64,000 nucleotides of DNA from Hypericum androsaemum (GCA_963995505.1 OZ023187.1:18452584-18516583), one strand, 5' to 3'. Positions 10,231 through 23,235 are shown, numbered from the stretch's first letter. Numbers and translations are program-made. Notes: generated by a model from the sequence alone, not told the origin.

Positions 10231-11697
10231 GAAAGGAAACATGTTATCCCTAGGCGGGAGGCTTATCTTGGTCAAGACTATCCTATCTTCACTTCCAACT
10301 TACTTTATGTCGATCTTTAAGGTGCCTAGTGGTGTATGAAAGAAGCTGGACCAAAAACTGAGAAATTTCTTGTGGTCTGGCAATATGGGACTAAGTAGGG
10401 GTGTTTTGGTTCGTTGGGAGCTTATCACTAAGCCAAAACATTTGGGAGGTCTTGGCCTGGAGGATCTGAAGATAAAAAAATAGCTCGCTGCTCATCAAGT
10501 GGTGTTGGAGGTTCGTCACAAATAGAGACTCTTTTTGGGCTGCAATTATTGGTGGTATACATCCTTCTATTTGCTCTTCTAATCTGGACATCCCTGTTAC
10601 GCGCAATAATAAAGGTATTTGGGCTGGAATCGTGAAGAATATTAGGGAAGAATCCTTACTCAATGACATCTTTCTTGCTGGCATCAAAGCAGTTGCGGGT
10701 GATGGTTGTCGGCTTTATTTTTTGACTAATCCTTGGATTGGTGCTCCCCTCAATCAGCAATTTAAAAGACTCTTCTCTATTTTCTCTAATCCAGCAGCTA
10801 AGATTTGTGAGTGTGGAAGATGGGAGGCTGAGGGTTGGCGATGGATCCTTGGTTGTTGTTTGGGAGGAAGAGTTGGCTAACGAGTGTCTGAGTTTGCTTG
10901 TTGTAACTCAGCTGCAGGTTGGAAGAAGAGACATTATTTCTTGGCACTCTGTTTCTGCAATTGGCTTTTTAGTTTACGAGCTGCGCAAAGCTTACTATAA
11001 AAAATTTATCACTGTTATACCGATCATCCTTGAGTCGAGAAGTCTTTGAACTAGGGGGATCCCAACAAAAGCTGAATATTTTATATGGATTGTGGTCCAA
11101 GGAAGGATCAGAACTAGGGATGCCCTCATTAGGACTGGGAGCCTTGACGCGTGGGACTCTTTATGCCCACTCTGTTGGAGGAAAAATAAAACTTGCAACC
11201 ATTTGCTTTTACACTGTACGTTTTCATCGCAGATATGGAATTTCTTTGTTAGTTTGATTGGTCAAAATTAGGCAGGTTTCTTAAGTATAGAAATGGCTTT
11301 ATCGACCTAGGATGGTCTGGTGGGTATTAGACCTCTAAGGAATGCATGAAGGGTTCTATTTGGTGCCGTTTTGTGGAGAATTTAGAATCATCGAAATAAA
11401 ATTATTTTCGATGGGAAGGAAGCAAGTCGTGAAGAGCTGATCAGCAAGATCTTATTTCACAAACAAGAGTGGCTGACTTGGGCGAATTACATGAGTGGCA
11501 TTAGTAATCAGCATTTACTTTTGTATTTGGGATCGTCGGGTGTAACATAAGCGGAACTTTTATGAGATTTCGTTTGCAATTAATTCTTGGTTAATTGCAA
11601 TTGAAATGTCATCGAGGCTTTGTATTAAGTACTCCCTTCAGGGTTTTCCAAGTTTTTATATATACAAGTTTACTTACCCAAAAAAAATCCCGTAGCT

Positions 11698-12277
11698 CAT
11701 GCAATGGCAGCAATGGTACTAATATAATATCAAAACATCGTACTTATAGAATTAACATCTGAACATCGTATTATATAATTAATTAACTGCAGGCGCTAGT
11801 TGATTTGAGTAGTGATAAAATAAATCGGCACTAATTCGAGTTGTGGGATAGATATTTATTTAGCATTTTCGAAATTTATTGCAGGTTTTATTTTTAAATT
11901 TTATCAAATTTTCGTTGATTCAAGTCTACCACCTTTGCAAGCGGCGCAATCATAAAACTACTTTGGATATCCAGTGGGGCGGCCCGGAATAACAGGTAGA
12001 AGCATTAATTAAGGTAGAAGCAATATTTAAGGGAGATGCAAATTATAGAATTGCTTGAATTAATGCGAATGAAGTCAACTCTTCAAGATTATATTAAAAT
12101 GTCGTCAATTGACTCTTTGTAGTAGCCAAAAAGGCCTAGCGGGGAACGGGTGAAGGACAATATCAGTTAGTTTTAAAAAAAAGGACAAGATCACGTGCAT
12201 TGGAAATTTACGGAAGCTGAGAAAATTGTTCTAATTTAAAGTTTTTGGAAAGCTGACTTTATTATCTTGTTATTTCG
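11698..12277. other. RLP upstream-type DNA, part of the left inverted arm
   Basis: On the minus strand, about 11698-11860 matches the DNA just upstream of the right RLP (about 62290-62480), including AATTCTATAAGTACGATGTT. The stretch at about 12200-12277 matches 62105-62190. No gene is seen. The homology to the right arm stops at the LINE TSD, so the left RLP lost direct contact with this promoter-like DNA. Confidence 0.7.
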
Positions 12278-12290
12278 ATCTTATTTGTCT

Positions 12291-14373
12291 TTTTTTTTTG
12301 AAAGGTAAAATCTGTATTGCATCACCAAAAAACACCACAGAACTACACCAAACTATATCAAAATACAACTCCTTAGGTACTAGATAAGCGTCTATGAGGA
12401 CTAAACGGTAATAGATGCTATCTAGTACACACCAAATAAAAACCCACAGTTTAAGCCCCAGAAGAATTCCCCCAAAACTCCTAGATGCATGATGAAATCA
12501 CGGCCAAACATCAAGGAGGGTCAAAGCGCTTGGCTCGGTCTCTGTACGCCGATTCCTCGAATCGTAGAAGAGTCGTTGAGTAGTCTTCCGCCAAAGTGAG
12601 ACCCACTAGCAAGGCAGTGTTTAAAGCCTCTGTCGCTTGCTCCTCAGCACGCGCATCATCCCTGACCACCGGAACCGCAGGATCTAGAACGGAAGGCAGA
12701 GAAGGCAAGGACGGTGGTTTAATCTTTACCTTACGTAACGGAATCTTCTGAAGGGCCGCTGCTTTATTGGTGAGCTTTCTCTGCCGGGTACTTGATCGCG
12801 TCGAAGTCACCAGGGAAGCGGGCAAGGAGCGCAGAACAGCATTTGGGAACAGATGCTGATCCTCAACCGCAATAGAAGCAAGGACGGGGATATCGAAAAG
12901 ATCTGCAGTAGCCAAAGCATCCTGAACCTCTACAGGTGTAGCGAGTACTTCATGCTCTTGGGCCGGGATATCATTAGCCACTGCCTCCACCATAGTAGCA
13001 GGTACCTCACCAACAATTTCAACAGTCAAACTCCCCTGCAAACTCTTGGCCTCCACCACAGCAGTAGGATCCTCACCAGCATCGGCAACCATAGTATCGG
13101 ATGTCCTCCCATCTACAAACGGGGGAACAACCTCGCACAAAACATTCTCATCAACGAGGGACTTCCCAACATGCACCAAGTCAGAAGCAGCATGATGTCG
13201 CACAACTGAGGGCGCCTCATCGCAAAGGCCAAAAGCAGGAACTAAAATAGGTAAATTAGCCCCACAAGCTCTAAAAACTGATTGCGATTCCCCATCAGAC
13301 TCGCCCAAATAATCGGCAGCCAGGCACCTCACAACTTCCCCTGCAGAGAGAGGCTGCGGTCCAACCTCAAGCATAGCTGCAGCAGTAGACTCCACCTCTT
13401 GCCCAACACAGTCAACCTGAAGTGCAGCGGCTGCATCACTGGAAGCAGCAGAACACTGCTCAACAAGTGCACAAGATGCAGGACTATGAAGCATAACTTC
13501 CATATTAGCCGAACACCTCGGACGTGCCACTTCAAACGAAGGTGCCGCACCAAAAAGGGAGCAACCCAGGGGAACATCGGGCTCCATAAAGCCGCCGAAG
13601 TCTTCAACCTCAGCATCCAAAAAACCACCTGACTTGAGACCATCCACATTGGAGAGTAATTCCTCCACACGAATCAAGAACAAATCCTGCCCAATTCTAA
13701 TATTGAAGGAACGGCTGATGAACTCCATAATCTGAGAGGAAATAAGAACATAGGCGACATCCAGGCGCTGACGACTAGAGGTAAGATTATGAACTGCTTT
13801 AAAATCACCCATCGAAGAGACAAACCATTCAAGAAAAGGGCCAGTCCAGACCTGAAGAGGGATACCTCAGATTTGAAGCCAAACGTTTCGAGTGGAAGCC
13901 CGAAAGCTGGCCGACCACGGCTCGATTACCTTGAAGAAAGGCTTTAGCTTGTCGCACCAATCCACCACGAGCTCAGCCGATTCGAAAGAGATTAGGACCT
14001 CATCTCCTCCGAGCTCACAAACTTTAAATCGCTGGACACCAAAATTCGAGAGGTCGTTGGAAATGCACCTTGATTGTCTTGGGTCAAATAGGGTTGCCAC
14101 CAAGCAACGCTCGAGCCACCCATCCAGAGACTCCTCCGGCGGCACATACACGACTTCCGCAGGGACTGCATCTAGGCCACCGGACGTCCCGGTATCCACA
14201 GGGCACTTAACGCCAACAGCAGCGGCAAAGGAAACTCCATTATTCACCGACTGGGCCAGCCGAGGAGGAGTTTTATCAAGAGACGGCTGAGTAGGCTCCT
14301 TCTACTTAACCCTGCCCTGAGCGAACTTCGCCTTAGTCAGGAAAAGCCGCTCCGATCCACCCAGGAGCCGTTA
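12291..14373 (-). mobile_element. ORF1-only LINE, second copy, 5'-truncated
   Basis: Same family as 5095-7667 but reversed. The A tail is the T run at 12290-12299 on the plus strand. The 5' end is cut within the RRM region (AACGGCTCCTGG at 14373), the usual outcome of incomplete target-primed reverse transcription. Imperfect flanking repeats (ATCTTATTTGTCT at 12278-12290, ATCATATCGTCT at 14374-14385) fit a decayed TSD. The right arm shows the uninterrupted site near 62100. Confidence 0.78.
12511..14373 (-). pseudogene. LINE ORF1-type protein (DUF4283), truncated, one nonsense codon
   Basis: One frame from the truncated 5' end to the stop at 12511, interrupted by a single TGA at 13867-13869 (TGC, Cys, in the other copy). 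The C-terminal 433 codons run open from 13812. The sequence keeps DUF4283 signatures (GDFKAVHNLTSS, RLDVAYVLI, IRIGQDLFLIRVEELL) and the acidic tail ending RAKRFDPP as in the first copy. It lacks most of the RRM. About 15 codons around the VVLEGGLAVVTPS segment of copy one are absent here. Confidence 0.72.
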
Positions 14374-14385
14374 ATCATATCGTCT

Positions 14386-15175
14386 CTGTTATTGAATATT
14401 ATATTAATGGTTAACGAGTATTCGATAGTAAATCATTGTAAGGCAGTGCTCCTAACAATGTCGACTCTATTTACAAAGTCTGAAATTTAAAAGCAATTTC
14501 ACCAATTAGACATGCTCGCTTTCACCCAAAAAAAAATTCATTGATCTATTAAAATTTCATTTATGTTGAAGAGAAATATTTTAAAATGTATTTTCTTTAG
14601 AGAAAGGGAAGATACACTTTATGCCAGTTATTGAATTTTAATGATATAGCAAATAATGAGAAAAAAAATCGAAGATCAAGTTATATCTTCCTTGTAGCAC
14701 GCACTAGGCTACATGCCAATACAAGGCCTAGAAGGTAATTCGAGTCCAAGCCCGCCCAAGGTGGGCCTGAATAACGATCAAACGCCCATGTTTTCTCTTT
14801 TCTTTTTTTAGGAAAACGCCCATGTTTTAAAAAATGCAATCTGACGGGTGATTCGATCCATTGGACTGCAACACAATACCCGAAATCGTATCATTTTTAT
14901 ACCAAATCTTGGTCGCCTCCCATTCCATTTTTCAAAATATTGAAATTTATCCGTTGCATTTTTTTTCCACATCAATAAAATGAGAGATGATAAAAAGATG
15001 GAAGGCAAATTATCAGTGTGAAGCTTATAAGTTTACGAAGCATTATTCATAATAAACGTTACGTACGCGTTACACCATAATCGCTACATGCTTCTAATCT
15101 GCTGACGATTTACGAGAACATAATACAGATTGAAGGGACTACTGATTGTTTTTCGCCATCATCAAGGCTCGAAGA
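14386..15175. other. 3' flank of the left ABCC gene
   Basis: No gene. On the minus strand it aligns piecewise with 61302-62090 downstream of the right ABCC gene (shared GAAGCATGTAGCGAT, CTATATCATTAAAATT, TGTCTAATTGGTGAAA), showing that the duplication continues past the gene. Confidence 0.7.
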
Positions 15176-18100
15176 TCATTCTGAGGCCGCGTGATTCGAT
15201 CCATTTGCTGGCTTCTCGGCGCTGGTGCTCGATCTTACCGTGTACTCCGCCACCAGTTGCGAGAATGAAGTTGACTTGTTTTCCAACAACCGCGAAGGAG
15301 AATCGAATTCCTCGATCAAACCTGCACCAAGGGGACATATGTAGTTGGAAATGGAGTACCACAGAACTCGGAAGATATCTGCAGACCCGCAATGTGATAC
15401 GTACCGTTACTCAAGAGCAGGACCATATCACTGTCAAGAACAGACGTGATCCGATGAGCAATCGTTATGACTGTACTGTCCGAGAAGTGTTGCCTGAGAG
15501 TCTGTTGAATTAGATTATCTGTAGCTGTGTCGACCGAAGCGGTAGCTTCATCGAGTACCAAGACTTTGCTCTTCTTCAGTAAAACGCGACCAAGGCAGAC
15601 AAGCTGCCTCTGACCCATGCTCCAGTTCTCCCCGTTCTCGGTCACTGCAAGCATCAGTTTGATGTGTCATAACTAGACTATAAGATGTATTGAGTCGTCG
15701 CTAAAATGGTAAAATAGATAAATAACCTTCAGAATCTAGCTTCTTTTCCTTCTTCCTGACTTCATCTCCAAGTTGGCATTTGTCGAGAGCCTGAGACCAC
15801 AAAACAGATGTGTTAGTATGTGCATTGGTCGATAACTGATGTCAGGACAGAGTTCATCTAGGAGTTAGGGACACACCTCCCAGATTTGTTCATCCATGTA
15901 CTCTTCTAGCGGGTCAAGATTGCTTCTTATAGTCCCTTCAAACATGGTGGGATCCTGAGGAATTATGCTCAGTTTCAACCGCAGATCGTGCAGTCCAATC
16001 AATGTGACGTCTACACCATCAATAGTAATCCGACCAGCTGTTGGCTCCACAATTCTAAAGAGTGCCTGAATTAGTGTTGACTTTCCACTGCCTGTTCTCC
16101 CAACAATTCCAATTTTCTTCCCACCGGGGAAAGTGCACGTGAGGCCTTGCAGCACAAGTGGCATATGTGGAGCATACCTGACCTAAAATTACGGCAACAA
16201 GATTGTCAATTTGAACGACATTGGGAATGCGTGAGAAAAAGGGTCATCAACGAAGCATATAAGGAATACAACCTGTAGGTTCTGAATATCAACTTCTCCA
16301 TGTGATGGCCATGAGCCAGCTCGGTTTGCTTCGAATTCTTCGATCACGAGAGGAGGCTCACTAGGAATAGACATGTACTGCAGAATTCTCTCTACTGAAA
16401 TTATTTTGTTTTCCAGTTGGCAGAGGTTCCATATCACCCAAGTTTGAAGCCTATTCAGGTTCAACCCGTAGGTTACGGCCAGACCAGCGATGGCTTCAGA
16501 ATGAATGGCAAACGCGGATAAGCATCTTAGTTGATAATAAAAAATTGTTGCACAATATCATTTAATGAGAAAGAATTACTAACCTGGATTGATTCCATTC
16601 TGAAAAGAAATTAGGAAAAACAACGAGAAACCGAAAGTAATGGTGGAAAAGATACTTAAGCGGAAGCAAAGCCATTCCATTGCTCCAGCGATATGGAACT
16701 TGGGTCGAGAATATGCATCAGATAGCTTCATATTTGTTTCGGAGAATCTCGATTGTTGATCAAAGCTTCTGATGGTCATTGACCCTGAAATAGTTTCAGC
16801 AAAATGTTGAATACAAGGGGCTTTGCAGACTCCCACCAACCTCGAAAGCTCTCTAGCTGAAGATATGTAGTATTGCTGCGCGGGAAAAAAAATTGTGAGC
16901 ATGGCTATGGTTATTTGGTATAGAAATTACCATGGACCATATGCATCCAGAGAAAGGCAATCAAGTGCAAAGTGCAACCGAGTTAGAAAATGCTGATGAG
17001 AGGAAACATCATATATGAATTGAAATCTACTCCACTATTGTAGTTATATGCCAACGAGGGAAGGATTTGATGCAAGCACTGTGGGAAGCTCGTAGGTTTG
17101 ATTTCGTCAACAGGAGAGGGTCTGCTCTACCTGATTGCTTCTGTGAATTCAAATTGTACCATCACGTTTGATACTCAAAACTTCATTTTGTTTGAAGTTC
17201 GTTCATTATTTTTCCTGACACTTTAGTGATGATGTCTCCTTCCAGGAAAATTGTTCTGTCCTATCCTCGTTAACCAGTGTTTTCCACCAGAAAAAAAATT
17301 TCCAAACAAAACAAACGGAGTTTGACATCTCACATTCTTTTCCTCCAGTCTCTTTGCTCCAATCCAAACATAGCATTCATTTATCACCAGCATTTCTAAG
17401 TACTCGCATGCGTTTTTCTAGCTTAACTCTTTTGATGCACGAGAAGCGACTTATGCAGAGTGAGTCTAACATAGTCAAGTAACTCTCTGAATGGTATTTA
17501 GTCTACTTACAAAATTGAATTCAGTTGCAATACATGAGAGGATCACTAGTGTAGGTGACAACTAGTAGCACATTATAGCAAACTACATGGGTCCTTCATG
17601 TATTTTACCTTACTTTGTTTGGTATACCTTGAGGTAGATTAATTGACGGAAACCGCAGGGTCTGAAGCTACTTTAAAACTCAGTAGAAAAAACTTTGTTG
17701 CATTTATATGATGATGATAAAAAATGTACCTGATACCATATGCTGGTGGCAATGAGCGGGATAAAAACTAGAAAAACTTGCCATGCCACCTGAGACATCA
17801 CTGCAATGATACCGAGAAGTTCGATCGAAGAGAAAGCGACTGTCCCAACTGAAAATGCAAGTTGTGTATCAACTGCACTTTGGTCTGTAGATGCCTGCAA
17901 GACGGGAATATTTTTTTTTGTAAATCAAAGCCACAAGGAAACACACAAGACCATCAACTGAAAGTTCCAAAATTCAAGAAGCTAGCTGAAGAAAGCTGAA
18001 GAAAGCTGAATGCAAAAGGAATTAACTTACTCTATTCAGAATGCGTCCGCTAGGCGTGGCATCAAAGAAAGACATAGGAGCCCGGAATATGCAGTAATAC

Positions 18101-21100
18101 ATTTTGTTGAAGAGTATTGTTGCTGTCTTGTACCCGGCCGTAACCAGAAGTGTGGACCTCGACAATACGCACAAAGAGCTTCCAACAGCCAAAGCTACAT
18201 ACACAGCCAGTAGCGTGGATATACTGACAAGTGGTTGGTCATCTGCCGACACAGGACTTGCCCATGCCATCCAATAATTGCTTCCGATTTGGAAGAGTTG
18301 AAAGAGAATTTGTGAAAGTAGTATGAAAGGCACAAGAGCTCCTCCATATGCTGTTCTAATATAGCTCCAATACACTTGAAACCCAACACGGCCTTTCTCC
18401 CTCTCCTCTTCTTGAACGAGTTGTCCTTTTGGGGCGGCATTCTCCTCTGCTTTACCATTCTGTAACTTGTTGTTCCCATCTGTGTGTGCAACCCCGTTCT
18501 TCGCAACGTTGTCCTTGCTTATACCATCGGTTTGAGATGAATCAGCCTTTTTAGAATCAATGGCTGACATAGCTTCCTTGTGTGCACCAACAAGCTCCAT
18601 AAAATCAGACTCCGGACTCAGAATTTCGTCATACTTTCCTGCCTGTGTAATTCTTCCATCTTTCATAACCTGAGCCAAAAATTAAGGTTAAAAATCTACA
18701 ATACGATAAAACTCCTGGCTCGTTTAAGAAGAAACACAATCACTCACCAGAATCAAATCTGCTGCAGGTAAGAATTCAACTTGATGGCTGACATAAATAA
18801 CAGTCTTCGACCGCAAGAGACCAAGCAAAACTTCCTACACATACAAATAGGAAGACCAGTGCTTTGAGTGAAACATGAGGAGGCAGCAAATTATAGCGGA
18901 AAACAATGTACAGCTTGCGAAGATAGAGGAATGCTAACCTTGAACAAATGTGATCCGGTGTGAGCATCCACTGCACTAAAAGGATCGTCGAAGAAATAGA
19001 TATCAGCATCTTGATAAAGAGCTCGTGCGATTTGTATCCTTTGCTTCTGGCCACCACTCAGATTGATACCCCTCTCGCCTATCACGGTTTGGTCACCAAA
19101 AGACAGAATTTCCAGATCCTTTTTAAGGGAACACGCTTCTAAAATCCTCTCATATCTTTCTCTGTCCATCTCTTTGCCAAACAATATGTTCTCTTCGATA
19201 TTTCCACTCATAATCCACGGGGATTGAGCGACGTAGGCTTTAGTCCCGCACACCTTAACTGTTCCTGATATCCTCGGTACTTCTCCCAGTATGCAGGATA
19301 ACAAACTAGACTTGCCTGAACCAACAGTACCACAAACAGCAACGTGAATACCTCGAAGTACCTTGAGGTTCAAATCTTTCAATGTTGGGTCCTCGGAAGA
19401 CATCTCCCAAGAGAAATTTCCATCAACAACCTCGATCGCTGTTTCTGAAGTACCTTCCGGTAGCCTTTCAACTGCATCACTATTCAATTCAGCAAGGCGT
19501 AGAAAAGATGCAATTCTATCAAAAGAAACCTTAGTCTGAATTATCATAGAGATTGTGTCAGGAAGATTGTAAATTGGTTGTTGGAGGACCCTGAATGTTG
19601 CAAGAGCTGATAAGATCTTCCCCGACTCTAGTGGTATCTTCAAAATCACACAGGTTCCGAAGGTAACAACTGCAACAAATAAAGGGGTACTGTAGAACAC
19701 AAAACCGACAACTGCAGCATTGTACACGTACTTCTTCAACCATCCTTCCTCTGTCTTTCTAAATTCAGTGATTTTAGACAAAAACTTCATCTCCCATCCT
19801 TGAAGCTTGAGAATCCTCATGTTCCTCAATATTTCAGAGGTTGCCTTCATCCTCTTGTCTTTTGATTCCATTAGCTTTTCCTGAAACTTCTCTTGCAATC
19901 TTCCCAAAGGAAAGTTAAGCATCATGACCACCAGAGTAGCAACAAATGCTGCAATACAAGCAAGTCCGAGATTTTTGTACAATATTCCTAATGCCAAACC
20001 AACCTGCAAGAACACTAACCACGCATCATGGATGTACCAGCTGAAGTCACATATCCTCTCCGCATCAACAGTCATGATGTTTATGATTTCCCCGCTACTC
20101 TGCCCTTGTTTCGACACGCATGAAAGCCTCAGGCCCTTTTCATAGATCATTGCAACCAGGGCTGCCCGGTACCTTAATCCAATTTGCTGCAATTTGAAGA
20201 ACCAGTGCCTTTGAGAAAGGCACTGCACTACTTTTGCAATCAAAAAAGTTGAAGCCAAGAGATAACCCTGATCTTTGAACACGCCCCTCCCGTTCAGGCA
20301 TTGGACGAGTGAATCAATGAGGTAAGGGCCTACATAAGAAGCTGCAGTATATACCAGCGCAAGCAGGCCAGTGAAAAGAATTTCCTTCCATGATGAGAAG
20401 AACAATGCCTTCGCCAACTTAAATGTGCTAATACCATCAGCAGAACCACTGCTTGATTCAAGTTTACTACTAACCTTAGAGAAAGCCCCGACTATGCTAT
20501 CACCACTATGAAGCTGAGGAACATCCTCGAGGTCTAGTGCCTTCTTATTGCCAAGAGCAATTACAGAACCCAGCCATGAGAATGTTAGAAGGCTAAAGAG
20601 GCTGGCATTTGCAAAAGGGGTAACAGAAGCACTCGCTCTTGACTTACTAGACTCCGCATTGCTACCAACACTAGAATCACCATTCAAGAGAGGCTCATCC
20701 AGGAGGCTTTCGGGGGACTCGCACTTCAAGAACCCCAAACCACAGAGAAACAAGCCACTCAAAACAGAGACTCCATCAGATACCAAGTAATGAATCCCGG
20801 AGAACGAATGCCTCCGGTGAATCACAACGTCCACCACCAGAGAATAGCAAGAAATCGAGAGGTAGCAACCCCACCAAATTCTCAGCGAAAGAGGGAACTT
20901 CCTCTCCCTAGAAACAACGAACTGGGTATGCAAATAAACACCAAGTGCACCCCAGGAGAGTGTCCTAGCTGCTAAATCCAAAAGCTCCACCAGCTCAACC
21001 TCAGACCACCGGTTCTTGTACCAATAAAAGTAACTAACCAGACACAAGACAAGATTAAACACCGACAAGCCTAAACAACAGACCAAGGTCTGCCCATAAC

Positions 21101-21317
21101 AAAGGGCCTTCCTCTTCCGACCAGCCCGCTCCTTGGAAAGCCCCTCATTTCTGCTGCTCCCCCAAACTCCAAGTTTCTTGAACACAGACACAAAAACCAA
21201 GGCAACCAACAGAAGAAGGTGCAATGATCCGCAGAACCCACGTAGGAAAACTGGTTCAAGGAGGAAATCCATACCTGGGTATATCAGAAAATCCCTGTCC
21301 GAACCAGAAAGCTCCAT
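15176..21317 (-). CDS. ABCC (MRP-type) ABC transporter, left copy, 10 exons, 1512 aa
   Basis: Full-length ABCC transporter; the family pumps glutathione and other conjugates or organic anions, usually at the tonoplast. Exons (minus strand): 21317-18939, 18834-18748, 18669-18031, 17894-17730, 16875-16584, 16493-16273, 16182-15877, 15790-15727, 15644-15405, 15321-15176. All introns are GT..AG and phases join cleanly. Order: extra N-terminal membrane domain TMD0, TMD1, NBD1 (Walker [10 protein letters not shown] about 663-671; LSGGQKQ about 753; Walker [13 protein letters not shown] about 773-784), TMD2, NBD2 (Walker [10 protein letters not shown]; signature [19 protein letters not shown]). No broken motif, so it is probably functional. 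Intron 4 is 854 bp against 94 bp in the right copy. It ends 11 residues later than that copy. It resembles the ABCC3 clade of Arabidopsis by memory; I do not assign a symbol. Confidence 0.93.
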
Positions 21318-21395
21318 AATTTAGATGTTTTAGAAGGTGGGTTTTCTCCAAGACAAGAACTTTAAGCTATTTTGCCACTCCCTAGCGATTACTCT

Positions 21396-21403
21396 TATAT
21401 ATA
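21396..21403 (-). promoter_or_regulatory. Probable TATA box of the left ABCC gene
   Basis: TATATATA inside CTCTTATATATAAGAG, about 80 bp upstream of ATG 21317. A TATATATA box occurs at a comparable place before the right copy. A start site about 30 bp downstream would leave a short leader of about 50 bp. Confidence 0.55.
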
Positions 21404-22480
21404 AGAGACCGTCAAAGTTGGGTTCTTTAGTGTGAGGAGCAAGGAAACGTGGGGGGCAAGAGTGAGTTGACGGAGAGAGCGAAGACCCGGGGACGGGGGA
21501 AGCTTTCGTTGTATTTCCACAGGAAGAAGACAAAAGCTTTGAAGTATAACGAATGAGGGGTCCTTTTCCCGGGAAAATAGCGTGGCACTTTACAATTAGA
21601 GGCGGAAATTTAGAAAATAGATATTGACGCGGTACAGATAATTAGATTATAATCTAATTTAAGTCTGAGTAGAATAGTCTTTTCAACGGATGTTATTTAA
21701 CACATGCATATCGTTGAATTTAAAGTATTTTGGTTAAGTTATAGCTACTTATTTATTAATTGATCAAAGTATTTGTTGATAATAAAAATTTTGATTTGCT
21801 TAGAACTCGGTATACCCCAACTTATTATAGGTACCTTAGAACTCTATTTCCGATGTCTCTCATGAATAAGAGAATAATATTAGGAGTTTGGCTTGGCTTT
21901 TGACAATTTAGGCTCGATGCATAATCTCGTATTTGACCAATTTTGTGGATATCAAGTCTGTGCGATGTGGGACCACCTAAAGTTGGCAATCAGTAGCCAA
22001 TTTGGTCAGGCACGAGTGTTGAATATTCGAACCATGTATTGGAACTTGTGAGCATTGTTTGGTCCCCAAGGAAACATCTTTCACTGGATGGCCCACAAAA
22101 CAGAGGGGACCATTCCAATTATTAAACGACTATGTGATTCAAAATTATATTTTTGATAAATCAAGGTAAAATATTTTCAACTATTATTATACATTTAAAA
22201 GTTTAAATTCGATATTTTTAAATTTTTTTTCCTCAAAGTGATTGTTATGGTTTGCGTGGTGGCCAAGGAATTATATAAATTCCACCAACATGGAAATGCT
22301 GACCACTAGGGAATGGATTCGGTCCTGGTTTTGAAAAGTGAGCCAGGACCAATCTGGATAAAATGACAACCATTAGATTGAAGTTGTAAATGATATGCAA
22401 GATCTGATGACTAAGATTCATGCGAGTATTATTATCTTTTTTCCCTTTTTCTCTTTCTATTTCCTCCCTCACCCTCAACC
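21404..22480. other. Upstream flank of the left ABCC gene, no gene seen
   Basis: Similarity to the right arm runs to about 21545 (shared CAACTCACTCTTGCCC and CCACGTTT segments) and then fades. Beyond that it is AT-rich DNA without recognisable coding sequence. Confidence 0.5.
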
Positions 22481-23215
22481 CTAAAACGTCCTTACCTCTC
22501 TCTCTCTCCTCTCAAAAAAAATATCTCTCTCATTCACCTCTCGTGGAGCACTTCCCCGTCTCCTTCTTAGGAGTCCCCTCACTGGCACCGGAGCCAGTAA
22601 AGCTCGCAGCCGACGAGCCCTGATCATCGACTCCCTGGACGCCATCGAGCACCTCCATAACTGGATTTCCATGCTCGAGGCCGTGAAGAGCGTGAGGGTC
22701 TCTTCCTCCCAGCGAATCTCCAACTTGAGTCGCGGTAGAGAGGCGGCGGTACCCAACAAGAGGCGGAGCCGGTCAGATCTGAGTTTGTCCTCGACCCTGG
22801 ACTACTACGCCAGGAGCAACAACTCCCTACTCTATACGCATGTTATCCCCTTCAGCCTCTACGAGCTTGAGTCATGTTCACAAAAAATAGTGGTGGATGA
22901 GCAGGTTTGAGATGCTCTTGGACTTGTAGACAACAGTGGGTGAGCAGGTTAGAGACGCTCTTGGACTTGTAGACAACGGTGCGCTGGGGGCTGGTCTTAG
23001 AATAGTGGCAGATGGCCTCGGGATTGAGGCCGACGTCAAGGGTGGCCACGACAGCGGCGCACTTGCGGAGGAGGAGCTTGATGTGGTGGAGATGGCGTTC
23101 GTGTTGGCTTGGATATAGGTGGGGTTGATCGTGAATTTGGGAGATGACACCCATGGTAGCTGCTTCAATTGGTGGCGATGGTGTTCGATTTTTCGTGTTA
23201 ATTAGATGAGAAAAG
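22481..23215. other. GC-rich region with unrecognised coding-like fragments
   Basis: GC content and codon-like texture rise sharply here. The plus strand reads SRRALIIDSLDAIEHLHNWI near 22610, and the minus strand has a 100-codon frame at 23154-22852. I recognise neither. A 40-bp direct duplication (about 22898-22935 and 22940-22977, TGAGCAGGTTnGAGAyGCTC) sits in the middle. This may be a gene fragment or retrocopy debris. No splice structure is evident. Confidence 0.35.
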
Positions 23216-23235
23216 GTTAAATTGCTTGTTGAATG

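Larger units (their letters stand above)
5004..11687 (+). mobile_element. 5'-truncated L1-type LINE carrying two nested insertions
   Basis: A perfect 10-bp TSD, TCCCGTAGCT, lies at 4994-5003 and 11688-11697, and the element ends in a run of seven A. Removing the two nested insertions and their TSD copies leaves about 2.1 kb of LINE. It covers part of a reverse transcriptase (5004-5094, then 7678-8272) and the distal region with a zf-RVT-like zinc motif (10236-11280), followed by a 3' UTR. The RT segments read DSVLVANEIIRFLKDN before the first insertion, then VSLIKLDFKKAFDSLDW and LRQGDPLSPFLF after it. The FADD catalytic box between HKVNPLLF (near 8000) and the DRESLENLRSLI segment is deleted. 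There are several frameshifts and stops. Not autonomous. Confidence 0.85.

Noticed and set aside
12853..13632. Plus-strand frames of 116-118 codons over the second ORF1-only LINE
   Set aside because: They are antisense to a clear DUF4283 ORF with higher coding texture.
22936..23168. Minus-strand 96- and 100-codon frames
   Set aside because: Two overlapping frames are both open in GC-rich DNA; I could match neither to a family, so I list only an unrecognised region.
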